Positions 1 to 9,306 of a stretch of DNA of 64,000 bases are shown piece by piece. The stretch's first letter is position 1. Every line of letters starts with the position of its first letter. The stretch covers positions 248,001-312,000 of the forward strand of contig NZ_JANZXB010000003.1 of NCBI RefSeq assembly GCF_025371035.1. The letters run 5' to 3'. Source of the DNA: Sphingomonas sp. LC-1. Lineage in GTDB: Bacteria; Pseudomonadota; Alphaproteobacteria; Sphingomonadales; Sphingomonadaceae. Both the position numbers and the translations under genes were made by a program. The notes beneath the pieces were generated by a model. The model worked only from the letters and a program-made list of their open reading frames with translations, was not told the DNA's origin and did no database searches.

Positions 1-282
1 GCGACCGAATTGGAAGCGGCGCGGGCGCTGCTCTATCTCGCCGCCGCCAAGGTCACGGCGGGTGCGCCCGACAAGACGCGCTTCGCCGCCATGGCCAAGC
101 GGCTGGCGACCGATACCGGATCCTCGGTGGTCGACCGGGCGCTGCAACTCCATGGCGGTTACGGCTATCTGATGGATTACCCGATTGAACGCTTCTGGCG
201 CGACCTGCGCGTGCATTCGATCCTGGAAGGGACCAACCAGGTGATGCGGATGATCGTCGGGCGGGATTTGTTGAAGGACTGA
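1..282 (+). CDS. Acyl-CoA dehydrogenase, C-terminal part (5' end outside window)
   Basis: The reading frame is open from the first base and ends with TGA at 280-282, so only the last 93 residues are present. They match the C-terminal helical domain of acyl-CoA dehydrogenases: the LHGGYGY segment, a conserved RDLRVHSILEGTNQVMR-type stretch that contacts FAD and substrate, and a short tail after IVGRDLL. These enzymes are cytoplasmic flavoproteins that oxidise acyl-CoA to 2-enoyl-CoA. The following genes encode the later steps of valine breakdown, so isobutyryl-CoA dehydrogenase is the likely role; this is inference from context because the catalytic region is outside the window. Confidence 0.9.
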   Translation, partial: ATELEAARALLYLAAAKVTAGAPDKTRFAAMAKRLATDTGSSVVDRALQLHGGYGYLMDYPIERFWRDLRVHSILEGTNQVMRMIVGRDLLKD

Positions 283-299
283 TCCGCCCGCCTGGCACC

Positions 300-388
300 A
301 CCCCGGCAGAGGCCGGGGTCCAGTTGCCATCCGGCCGGTGGCGCGCCACGTGATACGCGGCATCTGGGCCCCGACCTTCGCCGGGGTC
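300..388. repeat. Paired GC-rich intergenic hairpins
   Basis: Between the acyl-CoA dehydrogenase and the next gene lie two hairpins: a 7-bp perfect stem (CCCCGGC at 301-307 with GCCGGGG at 312-318) and a second CCCCG/CGGGG stem around 369-386. The flanks GGGGTCCAG and CTGGGCCCC are also complementary, so the unit could fold as one cruciform. It resembles an extragenic palindromic element. It could also modulate transcript stability inside the valine operon. Confidence 0.45.
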
Positions 389-412
389 TAAGAAGAGGAT
401 AGAAGGACGGGT

Positions 413-1462
413 ATGACCCAGGATCTGATCGTCACCCGCGAAGGCCCGGTCGGGCGGCTGCGGCTCAACCGGCCGAGGGCGATCCACGCACTGACCCGCG
501 AGATGTGCGAGGGCGTGCTGGCCGCACTGGAGGACTGGCGCGGTGACTTAGGCGTCGAGGCGATCATCATCGACCATGCCGAAGGGCGTGGCTTTTGCGC
601 GGGCGGGGACATCCGGTTGCTCGCCGAAAGCGGGGCGGGCGATGGCGAGGCAGCGCGTGGCTTCTTCCATGCCGAATATCGGATGAACCACCGGCTGTTC
701 GCCTATGCCAAGCCGATCTTCGCCGTCATGGACGGGATCACCATGGGTGGCGGTGTCGGCATTTCCGCGCCAGCGCGCTTTCGGGTCGCGACCGAAAATA
801 CCCGGTTCGCCATGCCGGAGACGGGCATCGGCCTGTTCCCCGATGTCGGCGGCGGCTGGTATCTCTCGCGCTTGCCCGGGCGGATGGGGGTGTTCCTGGC
901 GCTGACCGGGCATCGGCTGGACGGAGCGGAGGCCCATGCCTTGGGTCTTGCCACCCATTATCTGTCCTCATCGGCTGTGGAGGAGGCCAAGGCCGCCATC
1001 GTCGCCATGCCGCAGGACATCGCCGCAACGCTCGACCGCCTGTCCACTCCCGCGCCCGAGGCGAAGATCATGGAGCGGGCGGGGGACATTGATCGGCTTT
1101 TCGCCGCCGATACGCTGGAGGACATACTCGCAGCCTTGGAAGCCGATGGCGGCGAATGGGCGGCGCAGCAATTGGCCATACTCCGCACCAAATCCCCGCA
1201 GGCCTGCAAGGTCTCTCTGCGTCTGCTCCACGAGGGCGGACTGACCACCGAGTTCGCCGACGAGATGCGCCGCGAATATGCCGTCGCGTCCCATGTCGTG
1301 CAGCGGCCCGACTTCATCGAGGGCGTCCGCGCGCTGATCGTGGACAAGGACAATGCCCCGCGCTGGAACCCGGCGACCCCGGAAGGCGTCACCGATACGA
1401 TGATCGACCATATCTTCGCACCGCTGCCGGATGCGCAGGCCTGGACCCCCGACGATCGCTGA
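413..1462 (+). CDS. 3-hydroxyisobutyryl-CoA hydrolase (enoyl-CoA hydratase/isomerase family)
   Basis: A 349-residue member of the crotonase superfamily of the ECH_2 / HIBYL-CoA hydrolase type. The oxyanion-hole segment [11 protein letters not shown] (about residues 61-71) and the second glycine-rich segment MGGGVGIS with the downstream [14 protein letters not shown] motif are diagnostic for this subgroup. The length is longer than classical hydratases (about 260), as expected for the hydrolase. It releases 3-hydroxyisobutyrate from its CoA thioester in valine degradation. The next gene starts 11 bases downstream and the operon continues to the 3-hydroxyisobutyrate dehydrogenase gene. Confidence 0.88.
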   Translation: MTQDLIVTREGPVGRLRLNRPRAIHALTREMCEGVLAALEDWRGDLGVEAIIIDHAEGRGFCAGGDIRLLAESGAGDGEAARGFFHAEYRMNHRLFAYAKPIFAVMDGITMGGGVGISAPARFRVATENTRFAMPETGIGLFPDVGGGWYLSRLPGRMGVFLALTGHRLDGAEAHALGLATHYLSSSAVEEAKAAIVAMPQDIAATLDRLSTPAPEAKIMERAGDIDRLFAADTLEDILAALEADGGEWAAQQLAILRTKSPQACKVSLRLLHEGGLTTEFADEMRREYAVASHVVQRPDFIEGVRALIVDKDNAPRWNPATPEGVTDTMIDHIFAPLPDAQAWTPDDR

Positions 1463-1473
1463 AGAGGACGAGC

Positions 1474-2250
1474 ATGACCGATTACAACACCCTGATCGTC
1501 GAGCGCCGCGAAGCGGTGACCCTGGTGACGCTCAACCGGCCGCAGGCGCTCAACGCGCTCAATGCCGAATTGCTGACCGAATTGCTGGACGTGATGCGCG
1601 CCTATGACGCCGATCCCGATCAGCGCTGCGCCGTCATCACCGGCAGCCCCAAGGCGTTCGCGGCGGGGGCGGACATCAAGGAGATGCAGGAGATGGACTT
1701 CGCCGCCATGTATGGCGGCAACCATTTCTCCGGCTGGGACGACTTCACCCGTACCCGCAAGCCGATCATCGCGGCGGTCGCGGGCTACGCGCTGGGCGGC
1801 GGATGCGAGTTGGCGATGATGTGCGACTTCATCCTGGCCGCCGACACCGCCAAGTTCGGTCAGCCCGAGATCAAGCTGGGCGTGACGCCCGGCATGGGCG
1901 GGTCGCAGCGACTGGCGCATGCGGTCGGCAAGGCCAAGGCGATGGAGATGTGCCTGACCGGCCGGATGATGGACGCCGAGGAAGCCGAGCGTGCCGGACT
2001 CGTCGCGCGCATCGTGCCCGCCGCCGATCTGGTCGAGGATGCGATGAAGACCGCCGCGACGATCGCCGGAATGGCCCCGATCGCGGTGCGCGCCAACAAG
2101 GAGATGGTCAACGCCGCCTTCGACATGGGGCTGGCGCAAGGCGTGCAGTTCGAGCGGCGGCTGTTCCATGGCCTGTTCGGCTCGGCCGACCAGAAGGAAG
2201 GCATGGCGGCATTCGTGGAAAAGCGCACGCCCAACTGGACCGGGAAATAA
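1474..2250 (+). CDS. Enoyl-CoA hydratase
   Basis: The 258-residue protein starts at the ATG at 1474, preceded by GAAGAGGA as ribosome binding site; the same frame is open further upstream but that part overlaps the preceding gene and has no family similarity. It shows the crotonase pattern: [11 protein letters not shown] near the N terminus, [11 protein letters not shown] oxyanion hole, and both catalytic glutamates in [11 protein letters not shown] and FGQPEIKLG. It hydrates 2-enoyl-CoA to 3-hydroxyacyl-CoA. In this operon methacrylyl-CoA from valine is the probable substrate, although short-chain fatty acids are possible. Confidence 0.9.
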   Translation: MTDYNTLIVERREAVTLVTLNRPQALNALNAELLTELLDVMRAYDADPDQRCAVITGSPKAFAAGADIKEMQEMDFAAMYGGNHFSGWDDFTRTRKPIIAAVAGYALGGGCELAMMCDFILAADTAKFGQPEIKLGVTPGMGGSQRLAHAVGKAKAMEMCLTGRMMDAEEAERAGLVARIVPAADLVEDAMKTAATIAGMAPIAVRANKEMVNAAFDMGLAQGVQFERRLFHGLFGSADQKEGMAAFVEKRTPNWTGK

Positions 2251-2286
2251 CCCGGCCTCGCAGTCGACGACATTAGGAGAGCATCT

Positions 2287-3162
2287 ATGGCGCGGATCGC
2301 CTTTATCGGCCTTGGCAATATGGGCGGCGGGATGGCCGCCAATCTGGCGAAGGCGGGGCATGACGTCCGCGCCTTCGACCTGTCGGCGGATGCGCTGGCG
2401 GCGGCGAAGGCGGCTGGGTGCCTGCCCGTGGACAGCGCGGTCGCGGCCATGGAAGGCGTCGAGGCGGTGGTGACGATGCTGCCCGCCGGAACCCATGTCG
2501 AGCGCGTCTATGCCGACGCCGTGTTCGCCGCCGCACCGCCCTCCGCCATCCTGATCGACTGCTCCACCATCGACGTCGCCACCGCGCGGAGGGTTGCCGA
2601 GGCCGCGCAGGCCAAGGGCATGATGGCGGTCGATGCCCCCGTATCGGGCGGGATCGCGGCGGCCAGGGCGGGGACGCTGACCTTCATGGTCGGTGGCGCG
2701 CAGAAAGCCTTTGAACGGGCCGAACCGTTCCTGTCGGCGATGGGACAGGCGGTGATCCATGCCGGCGGCAACGGTGCCGGGCAGGCGGCCAAGATCTGCA
2801 ACAACATGCTGCTCGGCGCGACGATGATCGCGACATGCGAGGCGTTCGTGCTGGCCGAGAAGCTGGGGCTGGACGCGCAGACTTTCTATGATATCGCCTC
2901 GGTTTCGTCAGGGCAGAGCTGGTCGATGACCAAATATTGCCCGGTGCCCGGCGTCGGGCCGGAGACACCCGCCGATCATGACTATCAGGGCGGCTTCGCA
3001 GCGGCGTTGATGCTCAAGGATCTGAAGCTGGCGATGGCGGCCGCCCACGACGCGGGCGCGACCACGCCGATGGGTGAGCGCGCGGCCGAACTCTACGCCG
3101 CATTCGTCGGCGAGGAACAGCCGCCGGTAGATTTTTCCGGGATCATCCGCATTCTGCGATAA
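2287..3162 (+). CDS. mmsB: 3-hydroxyisobutyrate dehydrogenase
   Basis: A 291-residue beta-hydroxyacid dehydrogenase. The N terminus carries the Rossmann motif GLGNMGGGMA, followed by the substrate-binding signature DAPVSGG (from residue 116) and the catalytic lysine in GAGQAAKICNN (Lys169). It oxidises 3-hydroxyisobutyrate to methylmalonate semialdehyde with NAD+. It is the last gene of the valine operon seen here, and a good ribosome binding site (AGGAG) precedes the ATG. The semialdehyde dehydrogenase MmsA is not in the window and probably lies upstream. Confidence 0.93.
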   Translation: MARIAFIGLGNMGGGMAANLAKAGHDVRAFDLSADALAAAKAAGCLPVDSAVAAMEGVEAVVTMLPAGTHVERVYADAVFAAAPPSAILIDCSTIDVATARRVAEAAQAKGMMAVDAPVSGGIAAARAGTLTFMVGGAQKAFERAEPFLSAMGQAVIHAGGNGAGQAAKICNNMLLGATMIATCEAFVLAEKLGLDAQTFYDIASVSSGQSWSMTKYCPVPGVGPETPADHDYQGGFAAALMLKDLKLAMAAAHDAGATTPMGERAAELYAAFVGEEQPPVDFSGIIRILR

Positions 3163-3181
3163 CGCCCCTGATCCTACGCGA

Positions 3182-3275
3182 GTTCAGCCTGGGCGAAGCC
3201 GAAGGCCAAGGGAATCCCCCGCCACGGGCTTATGGCGAGGACTTGGCGCGGCCTTCGACTTCGCTCCGGCTGAAC
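3182..3275. repeat. Inverted repeat with 26-base arms
   Basis: GTTCAGCC at 3182 begins an arm to 3207; its complement runs 3250-3275, with only three mismatches and a 42-base spacer. Half-copies carrying the core CTGAGCGA(A/C)GTCGAAAGCC lie near 10970-10991 and 32824-32843, so this is a dispersed element of this genome. It separates mmsB from alr and may act as a transcription barrier. Confidence 0.6.
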
Positions 3276-3350
3276 GGATGATGGGATGGGCCTGGAAAAA
3301 CCGAACCCGCCTTTTCCCACCCGGCAATGCGGCCTAAAGCCCGGTGGGTG

Positions 3351-4379
3351 ATGGATATAGCCGCTCCCCTCCGCCTGCATGTCGACCGCGATGCGCTTGT
3401 GTCCAACTGGCAGGCGCTCGACCGATTGAGCGGTGCGGCGGCGTGCGGCGCCGCGGTGAAGGCCAATGGCTATGGCCTGGGCGCGTCGCTGGTCGCGAAG
3501 ACGCTGGCCGGGGCGGGGTGCCGCGACTTCTTCGTCGCCAATTGGGCGGAGGCGCTGGCGCTGGCGCCGCTGGGGCTGAGCGTGTCGGTGCTCCACGGGC
3601 TGCGCGCCGAGGATGTCGAGGCGGCACGCGCCGGTGTCGCGCGCCCCGTCCTCAACAGCCCCGAACAGATCGCCCGCTGGCGCGAGAGCGGCGGGGGGCG
3701 TTGCGACGTGATGGTCGATACCGGCATCAACCGGCTGGGCGTCTCGGTCCGGGCGGTGGGCGAAGGCCTGCTCGACGGGCTGGAGATCGAGACGCTGCTC
3801 AGCCACCTCGCCTGCGCCGACGAGGATGTGCCGATGAACGCGGATCAGCGGGCAGCCTTTGCCGGCTTGAAAGGGCGGACCGGCGCACGGCGGATGAGCC
3901 TCGCCAATTCGGCGGGAATCGGTCTGGGCGACGACTATCATTTCGATCTGACCCGACCCGGGCTCGCCCTCTATGGCGGCGTGCCGCGCCCCGAAATGGC
4001 GGAACATCTGCGGCAGGTCGCCTGTCCGGAGGCACAGATCCTGCAACGCCGCACCGTGCGCGCCGGGGAGTCGGTCGGCTATAACGCGACCTGGACGGCC
4101 CCGGCCGATACCGAGGTCGCAATCCTGAATCTGGGCTATGCCGATGGGTATCGGCGTGCGCTGTCGGGGCGGGGGATGGCGCTGGCCGAGGGTGTCAGCC
4201 TGCCCCTATTGGGCCGCGTGTCGATGGACCTGCTCGCGATCGACGTCACCGCGCGGCCCGAGCTGGCGGAGGGCGACTGGTTGCGCATGGACTATGACCT
4301 GGCCGTCGCTTCGGCCCTGTCCGGCGTGTCGCAATATGAGCTGCTGACCGGCCTGGCCCAGCGTTTCGCGCGGGCATAA
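3351..4379 (+). CDS. alr: Alanine racemase
   Basis: A PLP-dependent enzyme that makes D-alanine for peptidoglycan. The PLP lysine lies in AVKANGYGLG (Lys37) and the catalytic tyrosine in SVGYNATW (Tyr244), with the PGLALYGG segment between them; both acid/base residues are therefore present. The ATG at 3351 is chosen because MDIAAPLRLHVDRDAL matches the usual family start; an in-frame ATG at 3327 would add eight residues and neither has a strong ribosome binding site. It is 342 residues, slightly short of the typical 360-370. The gene stands alone and converges on a TonB receptor gene. Confidence 0.93.
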   Translation: MDIAAPLRLHVDRDALVSNWQALDRLSGAAACGAAVKANGYGLGASLVAKTLAGAGCRDFFVANWAEALALAPLGLSVSVLHGLRAEDVEAARAGVARPVLNSPEQIARWRESGGGRCDVMVDTGINRLGVSVRAVGEGLLDGLEIETLLSHLACADEDVPMNADQRAAFAGLKGRTGARRMSLANSAGIGLGDDYHFDLTRPGLALYGGVPRPEMAEHLRQVACPEAQILQRRTVRAGESVGYNATWTAPADTEVAILNLGYADGYRRALSGRGMALAEGVSLPLLGRVSMDLLAIDVTARPELAEGDWLRMDYDLAVASALSGVSQYELLTGLAQRFARA

Positions 4380-4408
4380 AAAAAGGGCCGCCTCTTTCGA
4401 GGCGACCC
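4378..4408 (-). terminator. Intrinsic terminator of the TonB receptor gene
   Basis: Read on the minus strand, a stem of about ten pairs (arms 4385-4394 and 4399-4408, one mismatch, loop GAAA) is followed by seven T residues complementary to A4378-4384. It lies just after the receptor stop codon and overlaps the end of alr, so it probably separates the two convergent transcripts. Confidence 0.8.
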
Positions 4409-4434
4409 CCCAAGGCTGTGGGTAACCGTCAGTC

Positions 4435-7400
4435 TTAGAAGCGCGCTTCCACGCCAGCGTACAGGAAGCGACCGATATTCGGATAGATCGCGTCATTGCC
4501 CGTGCCCGTCAGGTCATAGGGCGGCAGCTGGTTGGTGATGTTGTCCACGCCCATATAGAGGCGGAACTTGTCGGTCGCATTCACCCCGATCCGGGCGTCG
4601 TGATAGACGATTGGGCTGTAATAGACGAACGGCCGCGCATCCGGATTGAGCGCCGGACGCCCTTGCGAGGCGAAGAACGTCTCATAGGACAGGCCCGAGA
4701 CGATCTGGCGACCGATATAGCGGGCGGTATAGCCGAAATCGACCAAGCCGACCTTGCCGTTCAGGTTGAAACGGCCCTGCCAATTGGGATCGCCCAGCGT
4801 GCTGTCGAACCGGTCGTAGCGATCCGGCTCCGCGATATAGGAATAGCTCAGGCGATTGATGACATAGCTGACCGTCAGATTGGCGTTCAGCGATGCGTTC
4901 TCGCTGAAACGCTTGGCATATTGGACGTCGAAGTCGATGCCCTTGGTCTTCAGCGCCGCAAAATTATACGGCTGGTTGATGAAGCTGATGCCGTTGCCCG
5001 CCTGCGAGAAGGAGAACTGCGTCTGGTCGATCGTGCGCCCGGTCTGGCCCAGGAAGGTGCCGTTCTGAACGGGATCGGCCGACTGACGACGGAACACCGC
5101 TGCGCAGAAGGGATTGTCGATACCGCTGGCGTCGTCATAGCAGCGGTTGATGATCTGCTGGCCGGTCAGGCCCGAGATCACGTTCGACACGCGGATGTTA
5201 TAATAATCCACCTTGAAGACCAAGCCGCGAACCTGCTGCGGCTGATACAGCAGACCCAGGGTAAAGCTGTTCCCGACCTCGGGGGTCAGGTTCAGATTGC
5301 CCTGGTTGACGCCCGGCAGGGTCGATGGCGACTGGTTGGTCCAAGGACGCACCAACTGTGCACCGGTCGTCGGATCGGTGAAGGTGATCGTCGTCGGGAT
5401 GCCCGCCGCCGCGCAGTTGCGGACGCGGTTCGGATTCGAGGTGATGTTGTTGTTGGCGTTGTTGCCGCCGGGCTGGTCGCAAGGATCGGCGACCGAGACG
5501 AAGGTCGTCGATTGCGTGGCGTAGAGGTTGCTCAGGTTCGGCGCACGGACCGAACGCGAATAGGTGCCACGGAAGCGCAAGTCGCGCACCGGCGCCCAGA
5601 TCAGGCCCGCATTCCACGCCCAGACCGATCCCGTCTGGCCGCCATAGTCGGAGACGCGACCCGCGCCTTCGACCGTCAGTTCCTGAATGAACGGGATATT
5701 GGCCAACAGCGGCAGCCGAAGTTCGCCATACGCTTCCTTGATGTTGACCGCGGGCGGATCGAACGTCGCCGCCGGATTCAGGAAGGTCAGGCCTGCCGCC
5801 GTGATCGCATCCTGGCCGGAGAAGGCGTCCTCCCGGCGATATTCCCCGCCGAACGAGAAACCGACTGGACCGCCGGGCAGGTTGAAGAACGAACCCGTAT
5901 TGCCCGAGATGAACGCGGTCGCATCGATTTGCTCCGCCCACTGGTTACGGGTGGAGGTATGCATGATGTAGTTGACCGCGCGCGGATCGGCCGCATTCTG
6001 GCCGAACAGGTTCAACGGCACGCAGTTGGGGGCGTCGTCCGCCGTGCTGGCATTGGCATTGACCGCGCAGACCACGCGCTGGCCTTGCGAGTTCAGGACG
6101 AAGTTGGAGCCCGCATAGTTGCCGGGTGCCACGACCGCGTTGACCGCATTGCGATAATTGGCGAGCAGCACGTTGCCGCCGGTGCGATAGAAATTCTCGG
6201 TACGGCCGTAATTGCCCGCAACCTCGTAATAGAGATCGCCCGTTGGGGTCAGGTCGCCGCGCACGCCGACGACACCGCGATAGGTGCGACGGGTATGGAA
6301 CTCGGCGCGGGTGCCCAGATCGTTGTTGAAGCGGTTGAGCGTGAACGAGGTGGCGCCCGGTGCCAGGATCGTTCCCAGCGTCGCGCGCGCCGCTGGCGTC
6401 AGGAACGGATTGTTGACGCTGAACGTGCTGGTCAGCGTGCCGCCGGTGAAGGTGGGCTGGGTCGACTGCTGCGTCGCCTTGACGTTGGCGAAGCTGAACT
6501 CGACGAACGGCTTGAACGCGGGCGAGATGTCGCCGTTGAGCAGGATGTTCGCCAGGAAACGGTCGAGACCCGGCATCAGCATCGCGCCTTCGACGCCGGT
6601 CGCGGTGCCGCCGCCCAGGACGCCGCCGCCAATTGCACGGTTGTCGACCAGGCCGGTCGTGGACGGCGAATCGCGCAACAGCGAGCCGTCCGGCTGGAAC
6701 AGATAATTATAGGCGATCGGGCTGCCGGTGGGTGAGTTTTGCCCGGTGCAGATGGCCGCGCGCTGGGCCGCATTGGCGGCGGTGGCCGTCGTCGGGCAGG
6801 CGGTCACGACCGTACCGCCGATCGAGCGGTTGCCGAACACGATGCCGCGCGGCACGTATCCGGTATTGGGGATGCCGTCGAAATTGCGGTTCGGTGCGTT
6901 CGTGATCTGCGTCGTGATGAAGCCCGGCGTGCCGCCATAAGCACCGAGATAGTCACGCTGGTCGTAGAAGACCGGGTTGCTCTTCGAATATTCGGCCGAG
7001 ACGGTCAGGTTGAAACGACCCTCGGCGAAGTTCGCGCCGGTGATCCCGCTGACCAGATAGGTGCCGCGATCGCCATAGCTGGTCACGCCGCTCTGGGCGC
7101 GCAAACGCGTGCCCTCGAAATCGCGCTTCAGACGGAAGTTGACGACACCCGCGATCGCGTCCGATCCATAGACTGCCGACTGGCCCCCGGTGATGATGTC
7201 GACACCGTCGAGAAGGTCGAACGGAATGGTGTTCACGTCCGGCGTGTAGGCGCCCGGCACCGCCGTCACGACACGGCGACCATTGACCAGCGTCAGCGTT
7301 CGCGCCGTGCCCAGGCCGCGCAGATCGAGCAGGTTGATACCGGCCGTGCCGATCGAGCCGGTCGAGTTCGCCTGGGTGAAGGTGCTGCGGAGCTGCGGCA

Positions 7401-7707
7401 ACTGGCTGATCGCGTCGCCCAGCGAAACGTCGCCGCGCGTGCCCAGCAGTTCGGCGGCGTTGACCGTCTCGACCGGGATGGCCGCGTCGAACTTGTTGGT
7501 CAGGCGGATACGCGAGCCGGTGACGATGACATCGCCGCCGCCAGCGCGATTGCCGGGCGTCGCCGCGTCCGACGTCGTGTCCGCATCCTCTTCCTGGACC
7601 TCCGGCGCGGTGGTCGAGGTGGTGCTGGTTTGCGCAAAAGCGGCAACCGGCAAAAGCGTCAGAGTGCTGGCGAGCGCCGACGCTCCCAGCAGGGTACGCA
7701 TCTTCAT
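4435..7707 (-). CDS. TonB-dependent outer membrane receptor
   Basis: A 1090-residue outer membrane protein. The N terminus is a signal peptide ending AAFAQ (about residue 26). The plug domain follows, with DVIVTGSRI, the LDLRGLGTARTLTLVNGRR segment and the GSDAIAGVVNFRLKR motif. The rest is a long beta-barrel with aromatic-rich strands ending in EARF, where the final phenylalanine suits Bam recognition. AAGGGGG lies nine bases before the ATG. Receptors with this plug type are numerous in Sphingomonas and import siderophores, glycans or other nutrients; no neighbouring gene reveals the substrate. The coding region is bounded by a terminator and an AT-rich promoter region. Confidence 0.92.
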   Translation of the reverse strand: MKMRTLLGASALASTLTLLPVAAFAQTSTTSTTAPEVQEEDADTTSDAATPGNRAGGGDVIVTGSRIRLTNKFDAAIPVETVNAAELLGTRGDVSLGDAISQLPQLRSTFTQANSTGSIGTAGINLLDLRGLGTARTLTLVNGRRVVTAVPGAYTPDVNTIPFDLLDGVDIITGGQSAVYGSDAIAGVVNFRLKRDFEGTRLRAQSGVTSYGDRGTYLVSGITGANFAEGRFNLTVSAEYSKSNPVFYDQRDYLGAYGGTPGFITTQITNAPNRNFDGIPNTGYVPRGIVFGNRSIGGTVVTACPTTATAANAAQRAAICTGQNSPTGSPIAYNYLFQPDGSLLRDSPSTTGLVDNRAIGGGVLGGGTATGVEGAMLMPGLDRFLANILLNGDISPAFKPFVEFSFANVKATQQSTQPTFTGGTLTSTFSVNNPFLTPAARATLGTILAPGATSFTLNRFNNDLGTRAEFHTRRTYRGVVGVRGDLTPTGDLYYEVAGNYGRTENFYRTGGNVLLANYRNAVNAVVAPGNYAGSNFVLNSQGQRVVCAVNANASTADDAPNCVPLNLFGQNAADPRAVNYIMHTSTRNQWAEQIDATAFISGNTGSFFNLPGGPVGFSFGGEYRREDAFSGQDAITAAGLTFLNPAATFDPPAVNIKEAYGELRLPLLANIPFIQELTVEGAGRVSDYGGQTGSVWAWNAGLIWAPVRDLRFRGTYSRSVRAPNLSNLYATQSTTFVSVADPCDQPGGNNANNNITSNPNRVRNCAAAGIPTTITFTDPTTGAQLVRPWTNQSPSTLPGVNQGNLNLTPEVGNSFTLGLLYQPQQVRGLVFKVDYYNIRVSNVISGLTGQQIINRCYDDASGIDNPFCAAVFRRQSADPVQNGTFLGQTGRTIDQTQFSFSQAGNGISFINQPYNFAALKTKGIDFDVQYAKRFSENASLNANLTVSYVINRLSYSYIAEPDRYDRFDSTLGDPNWQGRFNLNGKVGLVDFGYTARYIGRQIVSGLSYETFFASQGRPALNPDARPFVYYSPIVYHDARIGVNATDKFRLYMGVDNITNQLPPYDLTGTGNDAIYPNIGRFLYAGVEARF

Positions 7708-8046
7708 TCTATTTTACCCCCTTGTACGCGGATCATTGCGTCCGCTGCGCCAAGGGAAAGAAATTATTCGATCAAAAACAAGGTGATACCGAACGGAAGC
7801 CGTAATTTGTGACGAAGATGTGGCAGGTTGGTGACAGGTTTGTCACTAAACTGCATCTTTGCGCTAAGTTGCGCAATTTTAAGAAACTTTTGTTGGCGAC
7901 GCGAGAACGTCACGGAATTCGGCAAACGCCCCAGATTCACATTCGCAATATTATTGTATTATTACAGCAATACGCTTTGAGGCTATTTGCGGATTGTCGT
8001 CGACACCCGGCGCGAAGGCTTCCGAAAGCCTGCTGCCCAATATAAT
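7708..8046. other. AT-rich intergenic region without a convincing gene
   Basis: This stretch between the receptor gene and the thiolase terminator is visibly richer in A and T than anything else nearby, especially 7750-7985. It should hold the receptor promoter on the minus strand, but I could not choose a -35/-10 pair with confidence. Short open frames here have no recognisable family and no good ribosome binding site. A small RNA or a bound regulator is possible but not shown. Confidence 0.5.
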
Positions 8047-8078
8047 GCGGGGGTACGACGCACCCGTCATACCCCCGC
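8047..8078 (-). terminator. Hairpin after the thiolase gene
   Basis: GCGGGGGTA at 8047-8055 pairs perfectly with TACCCCCGC at 8070-8078, with three further inner pairs after one mismatch and a six-base loop. On the minus strand it is followed by ATTATATT, a weak U-rich tract. It lies 33 bases after the thiolase stop and is the likely transcription end. Confidence 0.6.
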
Positions 8079-8110
8079 AAGTCCGATCGGATTGGGTCGA
8101 GGCGAAAGCC

Positions 8111-9283
8111 TCAGCGTTCAACGCACATCGCGATTCCCATGCCGCCGCCGATGCACAGCGTGGCCAAGCCCTTTTTCGCGTCGCGCTTCTGCATTTCATA
8201 GATCAGCGTCGTGAGCACGCGCGCGCCGCTGGCGCCGATCGGGTGACCCAGCGCGATCGCGCCGCCATTGACGTTGACCTTGTCGGGATCAAAGCCGAGT
8301 TCCTTGCCGACCGAGAGCGCCTGGGCGGCAAAGGCTTCGTTGGCCTCGATCAGATCGAGGTCGCCGACGCTCCAGCCCGCCTTTTCCAGCGCGCGCTTGG
8401 TGGCCGGGACGGGGCCGATGCCCATCACCGACGGGTCGACGCCCGCCGAGGCCCAGCTCTTGATCGTCGCCAGCACCGGCGTGCCGCGCTTCTCGGCCTC
8501 CTCGCGGCTCATCAGGACGAGCGCGGCGGCTCCATCGTTCAGGCCCGAGGCATTGGCGGCGGTCACGGTGCCGTCCTTCTTAAAGGCAGGGCGGACGCCC
8601 GAGACGCTCTCGATGGTGGCGCCGGCGCGGATATATTCGTCGTCGGCCACCACCGTCTCACCCTTGCGGGTCTTGATGGTGACGGGCGCGATCTCATCCT
8701 TGAACCGGCCTTCGCCCCGCGCCTTTTCGGCCAGATTCTGAGAGCGGACCGCGAACTGGTCCTGATCGTCGCGCGTCACCTGATATTGTTCGGCCAGATT
8801 TTCGGCGGTGATGCCCATGTGATAGCCGGCAAAGGCATCGGTCAGGCCGTCATGCACCATGGTGTCGACCATGGTCAGCGGGCCCATCTTGGTGCCGCCG
8901 CGCATCGTCTGGGCGTGGGGCGAGAGCGACATGGATTCCTGGCCGCCCGCAACGACGATCGTCGCATCGCCGTTGGCGATCGCCTGAAGCCCCAGCGCGA
9001 CCGCGCGGAGGCCCGAGCCGCAGACCTGGTTCACGCCATAAGCCGGCACTTCCTTGGGAATGCCCGCCGCCATCGACGCCTGGCGCGCGGGGTTCTGGCC
9101 CTGCGCGGCGGTCAGCACCTGGCCCAGGATGACCTCGGACACATCCTCGCCCTTGATGCCCGCCTGTTCGAGCGCGGCGGTGATCGCCACCCGGCCCAGT
9201 TCATGCGCGGGCGTGGCGGCGAAGGCGCCCAGGAAGCTGCCCACGGGGGTACGCTTGGCGGCGGTAATGACGATCTCGGTCAT
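8111..9283 (-). CDS. phaA: Acetyl-CoA acetyltransferase (thiolase)
   Basis: A 390-residue thiolase with all catalytic residues: nucleophilic cysteine in NQVCGSG (Cys88), the histidine in [10 protein letters not shown] (His347) and the second cysteine in LCIGGGMG (Cys377). It condenses two acetyl-CoA to acetoacetyl-CoA, or does the reverse. The downstream position relative to a PhaC-like gene and phaR suggests a role in polyhydroxybutyrate synthesis, hence the symbol; atoB-type catabolic use cannot be excluded. A 23-base gap separates it from the PhaC-like gene, so the two are probably cotranscribed. Confidence 0.9.
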   Translation of the reverse strand: MTEIVITAAKRTPVGSFLGAFAATPAHELGRVAITAALEQAGIKGEDVSEVILGQVLTAAQGQNPARQASMAAGIPKEVPAYGVNQVCGSGLRAVALGLQAIANGDATIVVAGGQESMSLSPHAQTMRGGTKMGPLTMVDTMVHDGLTDAFAGYHMGITAENLAEQYQVTRDDQDQFAVRSQNLAEKARGEGRFKDEIAPVTIKTRKGETVVADDEYIRAGATIESVSGVRPAFKKDGTVTAANASGLNDGAAALVLMSREEAEKRGTPVLATIKSWASAGVDPSVMGIGPVPATKRALEKAGWSVGDLDLIEANEAFAAQALSVGKELGFDPDKVNVNGGAIALGHPIGASGARVLTTLIYEMQKRDAKKGLATLCIGGGMGIAMCVER

Positions 9284-9306
9284 GAAGGCTCCTCTCTACT
9301 TACACT

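Noticed and set aside
958-2760. Long open frame antisense to the enoyl-CoA hydratase genes
   Set aside because: It is arginine- and histidine-rich, matches no family, and is opposite to well-identified genes; typical for GC-rich DNA.
7809-8045. Small open frame in the AT-rich gap
   Set aside because: No ribosome binding site, no family resemblance, runs into the thiolase terminator region.
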